DNA from: VGBK01 sp043810615
GTDB taxonomy: Bacteria; Actinomycetota; Acidimicrobiia; Spongiisociales; UBA11373
Direction: 5' to 3'
DNA length: 38,098 nt
Assembly: GCA_043810615.1 (NCBI GenBank)
Contig: JBDROA010000029.1
Location: forward strand, 1-38,098
A model generated the notes under the pieces. It had not been told where the DNA came from and did not search any database. It worked only from the letters and a program-made list of their open reading frames with translations. Below are positions 16,258 to 23,377 of this stretch, in pieces (positions within the stretch are counted from its first letter, which is position 1; each line of letters starts with the position of its first letter). The translations under genes and the position numbers were made by a program.

Positions 16258-17396
16258 GGCCGCTGATCGTCCTCGGGGCAACGGGCTCCATCGGGCGCCA
16301 GACGCTCGAGGTGGCCCGGAGCCTGAGGATGGAGGTGTGGGGTCTTGCCGCCGCCCGGGGATCCGACGCCCTGCTCGCCCTGGCCGGGGCCCATCCGGAG
16401 GCGGTCGTGGTCGTGGCGACTCCCGCGGGAGAGGAGCGGCGCCGTTTCGAGGTGGTGCTGGGCGGCCGGGTCCGCTTCGGCCCGGAGGCGGTCGCCGATC
16501 TGGCGGCCACGCCGGGCAGCATCGTGCTCAACGGCGTCGTGGGCGCCGCCGGCCTGGCCGCTTCGGTGGCCGCTCTCGAGGCGGGGAACCGCCTTGCCCT
16601 GGCCAACAAGGAGAGCCTGGTGGCCGGGGGCCCGGTGGTGGAGGCGGCGCGGAGGCGGGGGGGAGGAGAGCTCCTCCCCGTGGACTCCGAGCACTCGGCC
16701 CTGCTGCAGTGCCTGGTGGGGGAGAATCCCGCCTCGATCCGGCGCATCGTGCTCTCCGCCTCGGGTGGCCCCTTCCGCGGCCGCGCCCTCGCCGAACTGG
16801 AAGGGGTGACGGTTGCCGACGCCCTGGCCCACCCCACCTGGCGCATGGGCCGCCGTATCACCATCGACTCGGCCACGCTGATGAACAAGGCCTTCGAGGT
16901 CATCGAGGCGCACTGCCTCTTCGGGGTGCCCTACGACCGCATCGCGGTGGTGGTCCACCCCCAGAGCGTGGTCCACAGCCTGGTGGAGTTCGCCGATGGC
17001 TCCGTCAAGGCCCAGCTCGGCCCGCCCGACATGCGGATCCCCATCCAGTACGCCCTAACTTACCCGGAGCGTTTGCCGGGAGTGGTGCCGCCGTTCGACC
17101 CGACGAGCCGGAGCCTCACTTTCGAACCGCCCGACCTCGACGCCTTCCCCTGCCTGCGGCTGGGGTACGAGGCGGGACGGGCCGGCGGGTCGGCCCCCGC
17201 CGTGCTGAACGCCGCCGACGAGGTGGCGGTGCGGGCCTTCCTGGAGGGGCGGATCGGCTTCACTTCGATCCCCGCCGTGGTGGAGCGGGCCCTGGAGGCG
17301 GTCCCGCAGCGATCCCTGGCGAGCGTCGCCGACGTCCTGGAGGCCGACGCCGCCGCCCGGGCCGCAGCCTCGGCGGCGCTGGGAACCTCCTGCTAG
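16221..17396 (+). CDS. dxr: 1-deoxy-D-xylulose 5-phosphate reductoisomerase
   Basis: Dxr makes 2-C-methyl-D-erythritol 4-phosphate, the committed step of the MEP isoprenoid pathway, using NADPH and a divalent metal. The product shows LIVLGATGSIGRQTLEVA (NADPH site), LANKESLVAGG, the metal site PVDSEHSALLQCL, SASGGPFRG, HPTWRMGRRITIDSATLMNK and HPQSVVHSLVEF. The only start upstream of the nucleotide-binding motif in this frame is GTG 16221, which overlaps cdsA by 37 nt and leaves about 13 residues before PLIVLG. A CTG next to the cdsA stop is a less likely choice. The overlap suggests coupling with cdsA. ispG, two genes later, is in the same pathway. Confidence 0.95.
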   Translation: MGAVRDDGTAALRPLIVLGATGSIGRQTLEVARSLRMEVWGLAAARGSDALLALAGAHPEAVVVVATPAGEERRRFEVVLGGRVRFGPEAVADLAATPGSIVLNGVVGAAGLAASVAALEAGNRLALANKESLVAGGPVVEAARRRGGGELLPVDSEHSALLQCLVGENPASIRRIVLSASGGPFRGRALAELEGVTVADALAHPTWRMGRRITIDSATLMNKAFEVIEAHCLFGVPYDRIAVVVHPQSVVHSLVEFADGSVKAQLGPPDMRIPIQYALTYPERLPGVVPPFDPTSRSLTFEPPDLDAFPCLRLGYEAGRAGGSAPAVLNAADEVAVRAFLEGRIGFTSIPAVVERALEAVPQRSLASVADVLEADAAARAAASAALGTSC

Positions 17397-17462
17397 GCGG
17401 TTCCAGCGGGTAACTTGGGGCTCCTCAGAGCGGAGCGACATCCCCGTGCGGAGCAGCACCCC

Positions 17463-18563
17463 ATGACCGGCGGAATCCTGGTGGTCGTCGGGATCATCGT
17501 CATCGTGATGATCCACGAGACGGGCCACTTCCTCGCCGCTCGGGCGGTGGGGATGAAGGCCACCGAGTTCTTCTTCGGCTTCGGGCCCCGGCTCTGGTCC
17601 ACCCGGCGGGGCGAGACGGAGTACGGGGTCAAGGCCCTTCCCCTCGGGGGCTATGTGCGCATCACCGGCATGAACCCCCTGGAGGATGTGGCCCCGGAGG
17701 ACGAGGGCCGCACCTACCGCGACAAGCCCTTCTGGGCGAAGTCGGTGGTGGTGCTCGCCGGGTCGGCCACGCACTTCCCCCTGGCCTTCCTGCTCTTCTA
17801 CCTGGTCGCCTCCGGCGTGGGCCTCCCGGTGCGCACCACTACGGTGGAGAGCGTCCAGGCCACACTCGAGAACGGGTCCCTCACTCCGGCGGCGACGGTC
17901 GGCCTGCTGCCCGGAGACACCGTGACCGCCCTGGCGGGCGAGCCCACTCCCGAATGGGCCGACCTGGTAGACGCCATCACCGCTCGCCCCGGGGAGACGG
18001 TGACCCTTGGGGTGGAGCGCGCCGGGCAGATGCTCTCGGTCGAGGTCACCCTGGCGGCGGTGGACGACGGCGCCGGCGGGAAGCGCGGCTACCTGGGCAT
18101 CGCCCCCGGCACCCGCACCGAGCGGGCCGGGCCCGTGGAAGGCCTCGGGGAGGCGGGCGGCGCCCTCAGGGACGCCGTGGTGGCCAGCGGGCGAGGCCTC
18201 TGGGACCTGGTAACCGGGGTCCCGCGCCTGGTGGAGGCGGTATTGGCGGGCAGTGCCGAAGACCTGGGGGCCAATCGCCCGGTGAGCCCCATCGGCCTGG
18301 TGGGGGTCGCCGGCGACCTGGGCCCGTCCTTCGCCCTGCAACTGGTCGCCTACGTCGCCGTCTTCATCGGCATCCTCAACGCCATCCCCCTGTACCCCCT
18401 CGACGGGGGCCACTTTGCCGTGGCCCTCTACGAGAAGCTGCGGGGGCGCCGCGCCGATGTGCGCAAGTTGATGCCGGTGGCGGCGGCGGTGATCTCCTTC
18501 CTGGTCCTGATCGGCCTGCTTGCCATCTACCTCGACATCGCCCACCCCTTCGACCTGGGATGA
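17463..18563 (+). CDS. rseP: RseP-type M50 site-2 zinc metalloprotease
   Basis: Intramembrane protease that cuts transmembrane anti-sigma factors and leftover signal peptides. The 366-residue product has the zinc motif HETGH (18-22) in the first transmembrane helix, FGFGPRLWSTRRG and LPLGGYVRITGM, a periplasmic PDZ domain (about 125-205) and the third zinc ligand Asp314 in PLYPLDGGH, followed by a last membrane helix. The ATG at 17463 puts the HExxH in the usual position; an earlier TTG at 17415 is possible but adds unconserved residues. A TAACTT box at 17411-17416 could be a promoter. The dxr-rseP-ispG order is standard in actinobacteria. ispG overlaps the stop by 4 nt. Confidence 0.95.
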   Translation: MTGGILVVVGIIVIVMIHETGHFLAARAVGMKATEFFFGFGPRLWSTRRGETEYGVKALPLGGYVRITGMNPLEDVAPEDEGRTYRDKPFWAKSVVVLAGSATHFPLAFLLFYLVASGVGLPVRTTTVESVQATLENGSLTPAATVGLLPGDTVTALAGEPTPEWADLVDAITARPGETVTLGVERAGQMLSVEVTLAAVDDGAGGKRGYLGIAPGTRTERAGPVEGLGEAGGALRDAVVASGRGLWDLVTGVPRLVEAVLAGSAEDLGANRPVSPIGLVGVAGDLGPSFALQLVAYVAVFIGILNAIPLYPLDGGHFAVALYEKLRGRRADVRKLMPVAAAVISFLVLIGLLAIYLDIAHPFDLG

Positions 18564-19675
18564 CCGTTCCCCGCCGGCCCACCCGGCGCATCTCCCTCGG
18601 CGGCGTCCCCGTGGGGGGCGGGGCCCCGGTCACCGTGCAGTCGATGACCACCACCCGCACCGCCGACGTCGAGGCGACGCTGGCCCAGGTCTACGCCTTG
18701 CGGGGAGGCGGGGCCGACATCGTCCGGGTCACCTGCAACGACGCCGCGGCGGCGCGGGGCCTGGCCGAGATCGTCTCCCGCTCCCCGGTGCCCATCGTCG
18801 CCGACATCCACTTCCAGTACCGCCTCGCCCTGGCCGCCCTCGAGGCCGGGGTGGCCGGCCTGCGGCTGAACCCGGGGAACATCCGCAACCCGCAGCACGT
18901 CCGGGCGGTGGCCGCTGCCGCCGCCGAGCGGAAAGTGCCCATCCGGGTGGGAGTCAACGCCGGGTCCCTGGCCCCCGACTTGCTGGCCCGCTTCGAGGGC
19001 CCGGCGCCGCAAGCCCTGGTGGAGTCGGCGCTGCGCGAGGTGCGCCTCCTCGAAGAGGCGGGGTGCCACGACGTCAAGATCTCGGTGAAGCACTCCCACG
19101 TGCCGGCGATGGTGGAGGCCTACCGCCTCCTGGCCGAGCGCACCAACCACCCCCTGCACCTCGGGGTCACCGAGGCCGGGCCGCCGCCGTCGGGCCTCAT
19201 CAAGTCGGTGGCCGGGGTGGCCACCCTCCTCCTGGAGGGCATCGGCGACACCATCCGCTTCTCCCTCACCGCCGACCCGGTGGAGGAGGCCGAGACGGGG
19301 CGCCGCCTCCTCGAGATCCTGGGCCTGCGGGAGCGCCGGGGACTTGACCTGATCGCCTGCCCGTCGTGCGGCCGGGCCGACGTGGATGTGATCGCCGTCA
19401 CCCGCGAGGTGGAGCGCCGCATGCAAGCCGAAGGCCTCTCCCTGCAGGTGGCGGTCATGGGGTGTGTGGTGAACGGGCCAGGGGAGGCTCGCCAGGCCGA
19501 CCTGGGCATCGCCGCCGGAAAGGGCAAGGGGCATCTCTTCGTGAAGGGCCGGGTGGTGCGGGTGGTGCCCGAGGCGGAGATGGTCGAGGCTCTGGTCGAG
19601 GAAGGCCGGCGCCTGGCCGCAGAAGGGGTCGAGGCCCGGCTCGCCGCGGCCGGAGAGGCCCAGACGGGGGGCTGA
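18560..19675 (+). CDS. ispG: 4-hydroxy-3-methylbut-2-enyl diphosphate synthase IspG
   Basis: IspG (GcpE) is a [4Fe-4S] enzyme that turns MEcPP into HMBPP in the MEP pathway. The 371-residue product has the TIM barrel with GGAPVTVQSMTTTRTADVEA, VRVTCNDAAAARGL, VADIHFQYRLAL and LRLNPGNI, and the C-terminal cluster domain with Cys267 and Cys270 in ACPSCGR and Cys302 in MGCVVNGPGE, all three cluster ligands. The ATG overlaps the rseP stop (ATGA). Length fits the short bacterial form. With dxr it gives two MEP-pathway genes in this operon. Confidence 0.96.
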   Translation: MTVPRRPTRRISLGGVPVGGGAPVTVQSMTTTRTADVEATLAQVYALRGGGADIVRVTCNDAAAARGLAEIVSRSPVPIVADIHFQYRLALAALEAGVAGLRLNPGNIRNPQHVRAVAAAAAERKVPIRVGVNAGSLAPDLLARFEGPAPQALVESALREVRLLEEAGCHDVKISVKHSHVPAMVEAYRLLAERTNHPLHLGVTEAGPPPSGLIKSVAGVATLLLEGIGDTIRFSLTADPVEEAETGRRLLEILGLRERRGLDLIACPSCGRADVDVIAVTREVERRMQAEGLSLQVAVMGCVVNGPGEARQADLGIAAGKGKGHLFVKGRVVRVVPEAEMVEALVEEGRRLAAEGVEARLAAAGEAQTGG

Positions 19676-19686
19676 CCCCGGACGGC

Positions 19687-19692
19687 TATCCT
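19687..19692 (+). promoter_or_regulatory. Candidate -10 box for proS
   Basis: TATCCT lies in the 45-nt gap after ispG, 28 nt before the proS GTG. A GAGGAG ribosome binding site (19711-19716) follows, so this would be a leadered transcript. No -35 is obvious. Confidence 0.35.
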
Positions 19693-19720
19693 CCGGCGCC
19701 GACTCTCGCCGAGGAGCCCC

Positions 19721-21427
19721 GTGCGCTGGTCCCAGGCCTTCATTCCCACTCTGCGGCAGGATCCTGCCGACGCCGAGGCGGCCAGCCACCGCCTGCTGGT
19801 GCGGGGCGGCTTCATCCGCCAGCTGATGAGCGGCTCCTACTCGCTGCTGCCCCTGGGGATGCGGGTGGCCGCCAAGGTCACCGCCATCATCCGAGCCGAG
19901 ATGAACGCCATCGGGGGCCAGGAGTTCCTGCTCCCCGTCGTCCACCCCGGTGAGGTGTGGCGCCGCACCGGGCGCTGGGACACCGTCGACGAGATCATGG
20001 TGAAGTTTCGCGACCGTCGCGGCGTGGACCTGCTGCTGGCCATCACCCACGAGGAGATCTTCACACTGCTCGCGGCCGAGCTGTCCTCGTACCGTCAGCT
20101 GCCCCAGCTCTGGTACCACTTCCAGACCAAGTTCCGCGACGAGCCGCGCCCCAAGGCTGGGCTGCTGCGAGTGCGGGAGTTCACGATGAAGGACTCCTAC
20201 TCCTTCGACCTCGACCAGGCCGGCCTCGACCGCCAGTTCGACAACCACTGCGCCGCCTACACCCGGATCTTCGGCCGCACCGGGCTGGCGCCGATCCCGG
20301 TGCAGGCCTCCTCCGGGGTCATGGGAGGGTCTGAATCGGTGGAGTTCATGATGCCCAGCGAGGCGGGCGAGGACTTCATAGCGGTGTGCCGGGCGTGCGA
20401 CTACGCCGCCAACGTGGAGCGGGCCACTTCGGTGCCCACCCCGGTGGACGACGCTCCCTGGGAGGGCCCCCCCGAGCGCCTTCCCACTCCGGGGGTGCGC
20501 ACCATCGCCGCGCTGGAGGCCTACGGGGACTTCGCCGCGGCCGGACGGCAGATCAAGACCATGGTCTACGTGGTCGAGGGCCGGCTCACCCTGGTGCTGC
20601 TGCGCGGCGACCACGAGGTCATGGAGCAGAAGCTCATCGACGGCCTTGGGAAGCATGACATCCGGCCGGGCCATCCCGACGAGATTCGCGAGGCCCTGGG
20701 GGCTTTGCCGGGCAGCCTGGGGGCGGTGGGGGTCACCGCCCTGCCCGTCATCGCCGACCCCGCGTTGCGCGGCCGGCAGAACATGGTCACCGGGGCCAAC
20801 GAGGACGACTGGCACCTGCGAGGCGTGGCACCCGAGCGGGACATCGCCGTGGGCCGCTGGCTCGACGTGCGCCGGGTCGACTCCGGTGAGGGCTGCCCGG
20901 GCTGCGGGGCTTCCCTCGAGGTGGTCAAGGCCATCGAAGTGGGGCACATCTTCAAGCTGGGGACCAAGTACAGCGAGGCCATGGGGGCCCGGGTGCTCGA
21001 CGAGGAGGGACGGGAGCGCCCCATCGTCATGGGCTCCTACGGCATCGGGGTGGGACGCCACCTGGCGTCGGTGGTCGAGGCGCACCACGACGACGCCGGC
21101 ATCGTCTGGCCGGTGAGCGTGGCCCCGTTCGAGGCGGTGGTCACCCCGGTGGGCGCCGACGCCGCCACCGCGGCGGCCGCCGAGGCCATCTACCGGGGCC
21201 TGCTGGAGCGGGGGATCGAGGCCCTCATCGACGACCGTGACGAGCGGCCCGGGGTCAAGTTCGCCGACGCCGAGCTCATCGGGATCCCCTACCGGGTCAC
21301 GGTGGGGCCGCGCCGCCTGGCGGAAGGCCGGGTGGAGGTGGTGCAGCGCCGGGGGCGGGTCGCTCAGACGGCGGCACTCGACGAGGCGGCCAGCATCGTG
21401 GCTGCCGCCGTCGGCGCCGAGCGCTGA
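19721..21427 (+). CDS. proS: Prolyl-tRNA synthetase
   Basis: Class II synthetase that charges tRNA-Pro. The 568-residue product is the bacterial type: motif 1 region around RQLMSGSYSLLPLGMRVAAK and GGQEFLLPVVHP, motif 2 in FRDEPRPKAGLLRVREFTMK (about 138-157), an inserted editing-type domain between motifs 2 and 3 (about 215-390), GHIFKLGTKYSEAM and motif 3 in GSYGIGVGRHLASVVE, then the anticodon-binding domain with DDRDERPGVKFADAELIGIP. The GTG start has a GAGGAG site 4 nt upstream. It closes before the rimP operon, which has its own promoter and attenuator-like element. Confidence 0.96.
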   Translation: MRWSQAFIPTLRQDPADAEAASHRLLVRGGFIRQLMSGSYSLLPLGMRVAAKVTAIIRAEMNAIGGQEFLLPVVHPGEVWRRTGRWDTVDEIMVKFRDRRGVDLLLAITHEEIFTLLAAELSSYRQLPQLWYHFQTKFRDEPRPKAGLLRVREFTMKDSYSFDLDQAGLDRQFDNHCAAYTRIFGRTGLAPIPVQASSGVMGGSESVEFMMPSEAGEDFIAVCRACDYAANVERATSVPTPVDDAPWEGPPERLPTPGVRTIAALEAYGDFAAAGRQIKTMVYVVEGRLTLVLLRGDHEVMEQKLIDGLGKHDIRPGHPDEIREALGALPGSLGAVGVTALPVIADPALRGRQNMVTGANEDDWHLRGVAPERDIAVGRWLDVRRVDSGEGCPGCGASLEVVKAIEVGHIFKLGTKYSEAMGARVLDEEGRERPIVMGSYGIGVGRHLASVVEAHHDDAGIVWPVSVAPFEAVVTPVGADAATAAAAEAIYRGLLERGIEALIDDRDERPGVKFADAELIGIPYRVTVGPRRLAEGRVEVVQRRGRVAQTAALDEAASIVAAAVGAER

Positions 21428-21477
21428 GGCCACGACGGGCCGTTCTGGGCGGCCCCATTCTGGCGCGTCCCCTCTGA

Positions 21478-21483
21478 TACACT
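21478..21483 (+). promoter_or_regulatory. Extended -10 promoter of the rimP-nusA-infB operon
   Basis: TGATACACT contains an extended -10: TG, one base, then TACACT (21478-21483). Transcription would start near 21490, giving a leader of about 60 nt that holds the hairpin at 21508-21531. Confidence 0.5.
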
Positions 21484-21507
21484 GTGCGCCAACCGAACGC
21501 ACGCGAC

Positions 21508-21538
21508 GAGTGGGCGCCCTGGTGCCCACTCTTTCTTT
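21508..21538 (+). terminator. Terminator-like hairpin in the rimP-nusA leader (candidate attenuator)
   Basis: A perfect 8-bp stem GAGTGGGC / GCCCACTC (21508-21515 and 21524-21531) is followed at once by TTTCTTT (21532-21538). A G-U and a C-G pair can extend it to 10 bp with a CCTG loop. It is the most convincing intrinsic terminator shape in the window, yet it sits between the candidate promoter (21478) and the rimP start (21551), just ahead of the GGAAGG ribosome binding site. It may end proS transcripts, attenuate the nusA operon, or both. Confidence 0.65.
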
Positions 21539-21550
21539 GAGGAAGGACCG

Positions 21551-22039
21551 ATGGACGACCTGGAGGCTCGGCTCTGGGACCTGGTCGGGCCGTTTCTTGG
21601 CGCCGAAGGGATCGAGCTCGACGACATCGAGGTCCGCGGCGGTGGAGGGGCCCGGCTGGTGCGCGTCGCCGTGGACGCCCCGGGCGGGATGGATGTCGAG
21701 GCCATCGCCCGGGCTTCGCAGGGCTTGTCGCGTCTGCTGGACCAGGCCGACGTCTTTCCGGGGGCCTACACCCTGGAAGTAGGGTCACCCGGGCTCGAGC
21801 GGGAGCTGCGCCGCCCGGCGCACTTCGGCAAGGCAGTGGGCCGCGAGGTGGTGGTCACCACCCGTGACCCCCTGGCCGGCAGCCGCAGCCACCGGGGCGT
21901 GGTCGACGAGGTCAGCGGCAACGCGGTGACCCTGCGCGTCACCGAAGGGACGCAACTCATCCCCTTCGGCCAGGTGGCACAGGCCCGGACGGTGTTTCGG
22001 TGGGAGAAGGCCCCCAAGCCGGGGCACAAGCGAGGTTGA
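21551..22039 (+). CDS. rimP: Ribosome maturation factor RimP
   Basis: RimP assists 30S subunit assembly. The 162-residue product shows the two-domain family: LVGPFLGAEGIELDDIEVRG at the N-terminus, LVRVAVDAPGGMDVEAIARA, the signature YTLEVGSPGLERELRRPAHF (about 76-95) and the C-terminal Sm-like barrel. The ATG has an AGGAAGG site 4-5 nt upstream. It opens the rimP-nusA-infB-DUF503-rbfA-nrnA-truB-ribF operon and shares one base with the nusA start. Confidence 0.94.
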   Translation: MDDLEARLWDLVGPFLGAEGIELDDIEVRGGGGARLVRVAVDAPGGMDVEAIARASQGLSRLLDQADVFPGAYTLEVGSPGLERELRRPAHFGKAVGREVVVTTRDPLAGSRSHRGVVDEVSGNAVTLRVTEGTQLIPFGQVAQARTVFRWEKAPKPGHKRG

Positions 22040-23313
22040 TGATGGACTTCATGGAGGAACTGCAGGCACTGGAGCGGGAGAAGGGCGTCCCCGCGGACGC
22101 CATCCTCGACGCTCTGGCCAACGCCCTGGTCTCGGCTTACAAGCGCACTCCGGGAGCGGCCGAGGAGGCGCGGGTCACCATCGACCCCGACACCGGCGAG
22201 ATCACGGTGTACGGCCAGGAACTGGACGAGGACGGCAACGTGACCCGGGAGTGGGTGGACACACCCGAGGACTTCGGTCGCATCGCTGCTCAGACCGCCA
22301 AGCAGGTCATCGTGCAGCGCCTGCGCGACGCCAAGCGGGCCCAGGTGTACGACACTTACGAGGGGCGCGAGGGCGACCTGGTGACCGGCATCGTCCAGCA
22401 GTCCGACCACCGTTTGGTGATCCTCGATCTGGGCAACGCCGACGCCGTCATGCCTTCGGGGGAGCGCATCCCCTACGAGCGTCTGGAGCGGGGGGCCCGG
22501 GTGAAGGCCTTGATCCTCGAGGTGCGGGGCGAGGCCAAGGGGCCGCAGATCGTGGTGAGCCGCAGCCATCCCGACTTCATCCGCCGTCTCTTCGAACTGG
22601 AGGTGCCGGAACTGGCCGACGGGGTCATCGAGATCCGGGCCATCGCCCGCGATGCCGGCCACCGCACCAAGATCGCCGTGCTGTCCAACGACGCCAACGT
22701 CGATCCGGTGGGCGCTTGCGTCGGGGCGCGCGGCTCGCGGGTGCGCCAGGTGGTCAACGAGTTGCGCGGCGAGAAGGTCGACATCGTGGAGTGGCGCGAC
22801 GACACCCGGCAGTTCATCGCCGAGGCACTGAGCCCGGCCAAGGTGCGCCAGGTCATCCTGGACGAAGAGTCGCGGACCGCCACCGTCGTGGTGCCCGACC
22901 ATCAGTTGTCCCTGGCCATAGGCAAGGAGGGGCAGAATGCCCGTCTGGCCGCCCGGCTGAGTGGCTACCGGGTGGACATCCGTTCGGAGACCGAGCAAGC
23001 CGGCGGGCCCGCCTCCGAGGTGCCGACGGCCGAGTCGAAGGCCTCCGAGACGGCCCCCGAGGCGGCCCCCGAGGTGGTGCCCCTCGTGGAGCCGGTCGTC
23101 GAGACCGCTGCGGTCGCCTTGCCGGCCGAGGTCGAGATCCCCGACGATGAGGTCACCCCCTCGGCCAAGACTCCCGGCGATGATGCCGAAGGCCAGAACG
23201 AGGGTGACGACGAGGGTGACGGCGAGGGTGACGGCGAGGGTGACGACGAGGGTGACGGCGAGGGTGACGGCGAGGGTGACGACGAGGGTGACGACGAGGG
23301 TGACGACGAGTAG
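22039..23313 (+). CDS. nusA: Transcription termination/antitermination factor NusA
   Basis: NusA binds RNA polymerase and modulates pausing, termination and antitermination. The 424-residue product has the polymerase-binding N-terminal domain (about 1-125), an S1 domain (GDLVTGIVQQSDHRLVILDL, about 113-185) and two KH domains (GACVGARGSRVRQVVNELRG and LSLAIGKEGQNARLAARLSG). After about residue 325 comes an acidic tail that ends in nine EGD[D/G] repeats. The ATG at 22039 overlaps the rimP stop; ATG 22042 and 22051 are alternatives. The C-terminal acidic tail replaces the acidic repeats seen in E. coli NusA and is not homologous to them by eye. The ylxR gene, normally next, is missing. Confidence 0.94.
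   Translation: MMDFMEELQALEREKGVPADAILDALANALVSAYKRTPGAAEEARVTIDPDTGEITVYGQELDEDGNVTREWVDTPEDFGRIAAQTAKQVIVQRLRDAKRAQVYDTYEGREGDLVTGIVQQSDHRLVILDLGNADAVMPSGERIPYERLERGARVKALILEVRGEAKGPQIVVSRSHPDFIRRLFELEVPELADGVIEIRAIARDAGHRTKIAVLSNDANVDPVGACVGARGSRVRQVVNELRGEKVDIVEWRDDTRQFIAEALSPAKVRQVILDEESRTATVVVPDHQLSLAIGKEGQNARLAARLSGYRVDIRSETEQAGGPASEVPTAESKASETAPEAAPEVVPLVEPVVETAAVALPAEVEIPDDEVTPSAKTPGDDAEGQNEGDDEGDGEGDGEGDDEGDGEGDGEGDDEGDDEGDDE
23200..23307 (+). repeat. 12-bp tandem repeat (9 units) in the 3' end of nusA
   Basis: Nine head-to-tail copies of GAGGGTGACGRC (third-last base A or G) run from 23200 to 23307, followed by GAG and the TAG stop. Each unit encodes Glu-Gly-Asp-Asp or Glu-Gly-Asp-Gly. 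The two variants alternate in the order DGGDGGDDD, which looks like duplication of a 36-bp block. Copy number could vary between strains without changing frame. Confidence 0.95.
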
Positions 23314-23377
23314 CCGTCGGCGGGCGCCGGAGCCCGCCGTGGCACAATGAGCCGATCGACAGCCTGAGGACGCCGCA

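Noticed and set aside
18527..21529. 1000-residue minus-strand frame opposite ispG-proS
   Set aside because: Shadow of two clear + strand genes; no recognisable domain.
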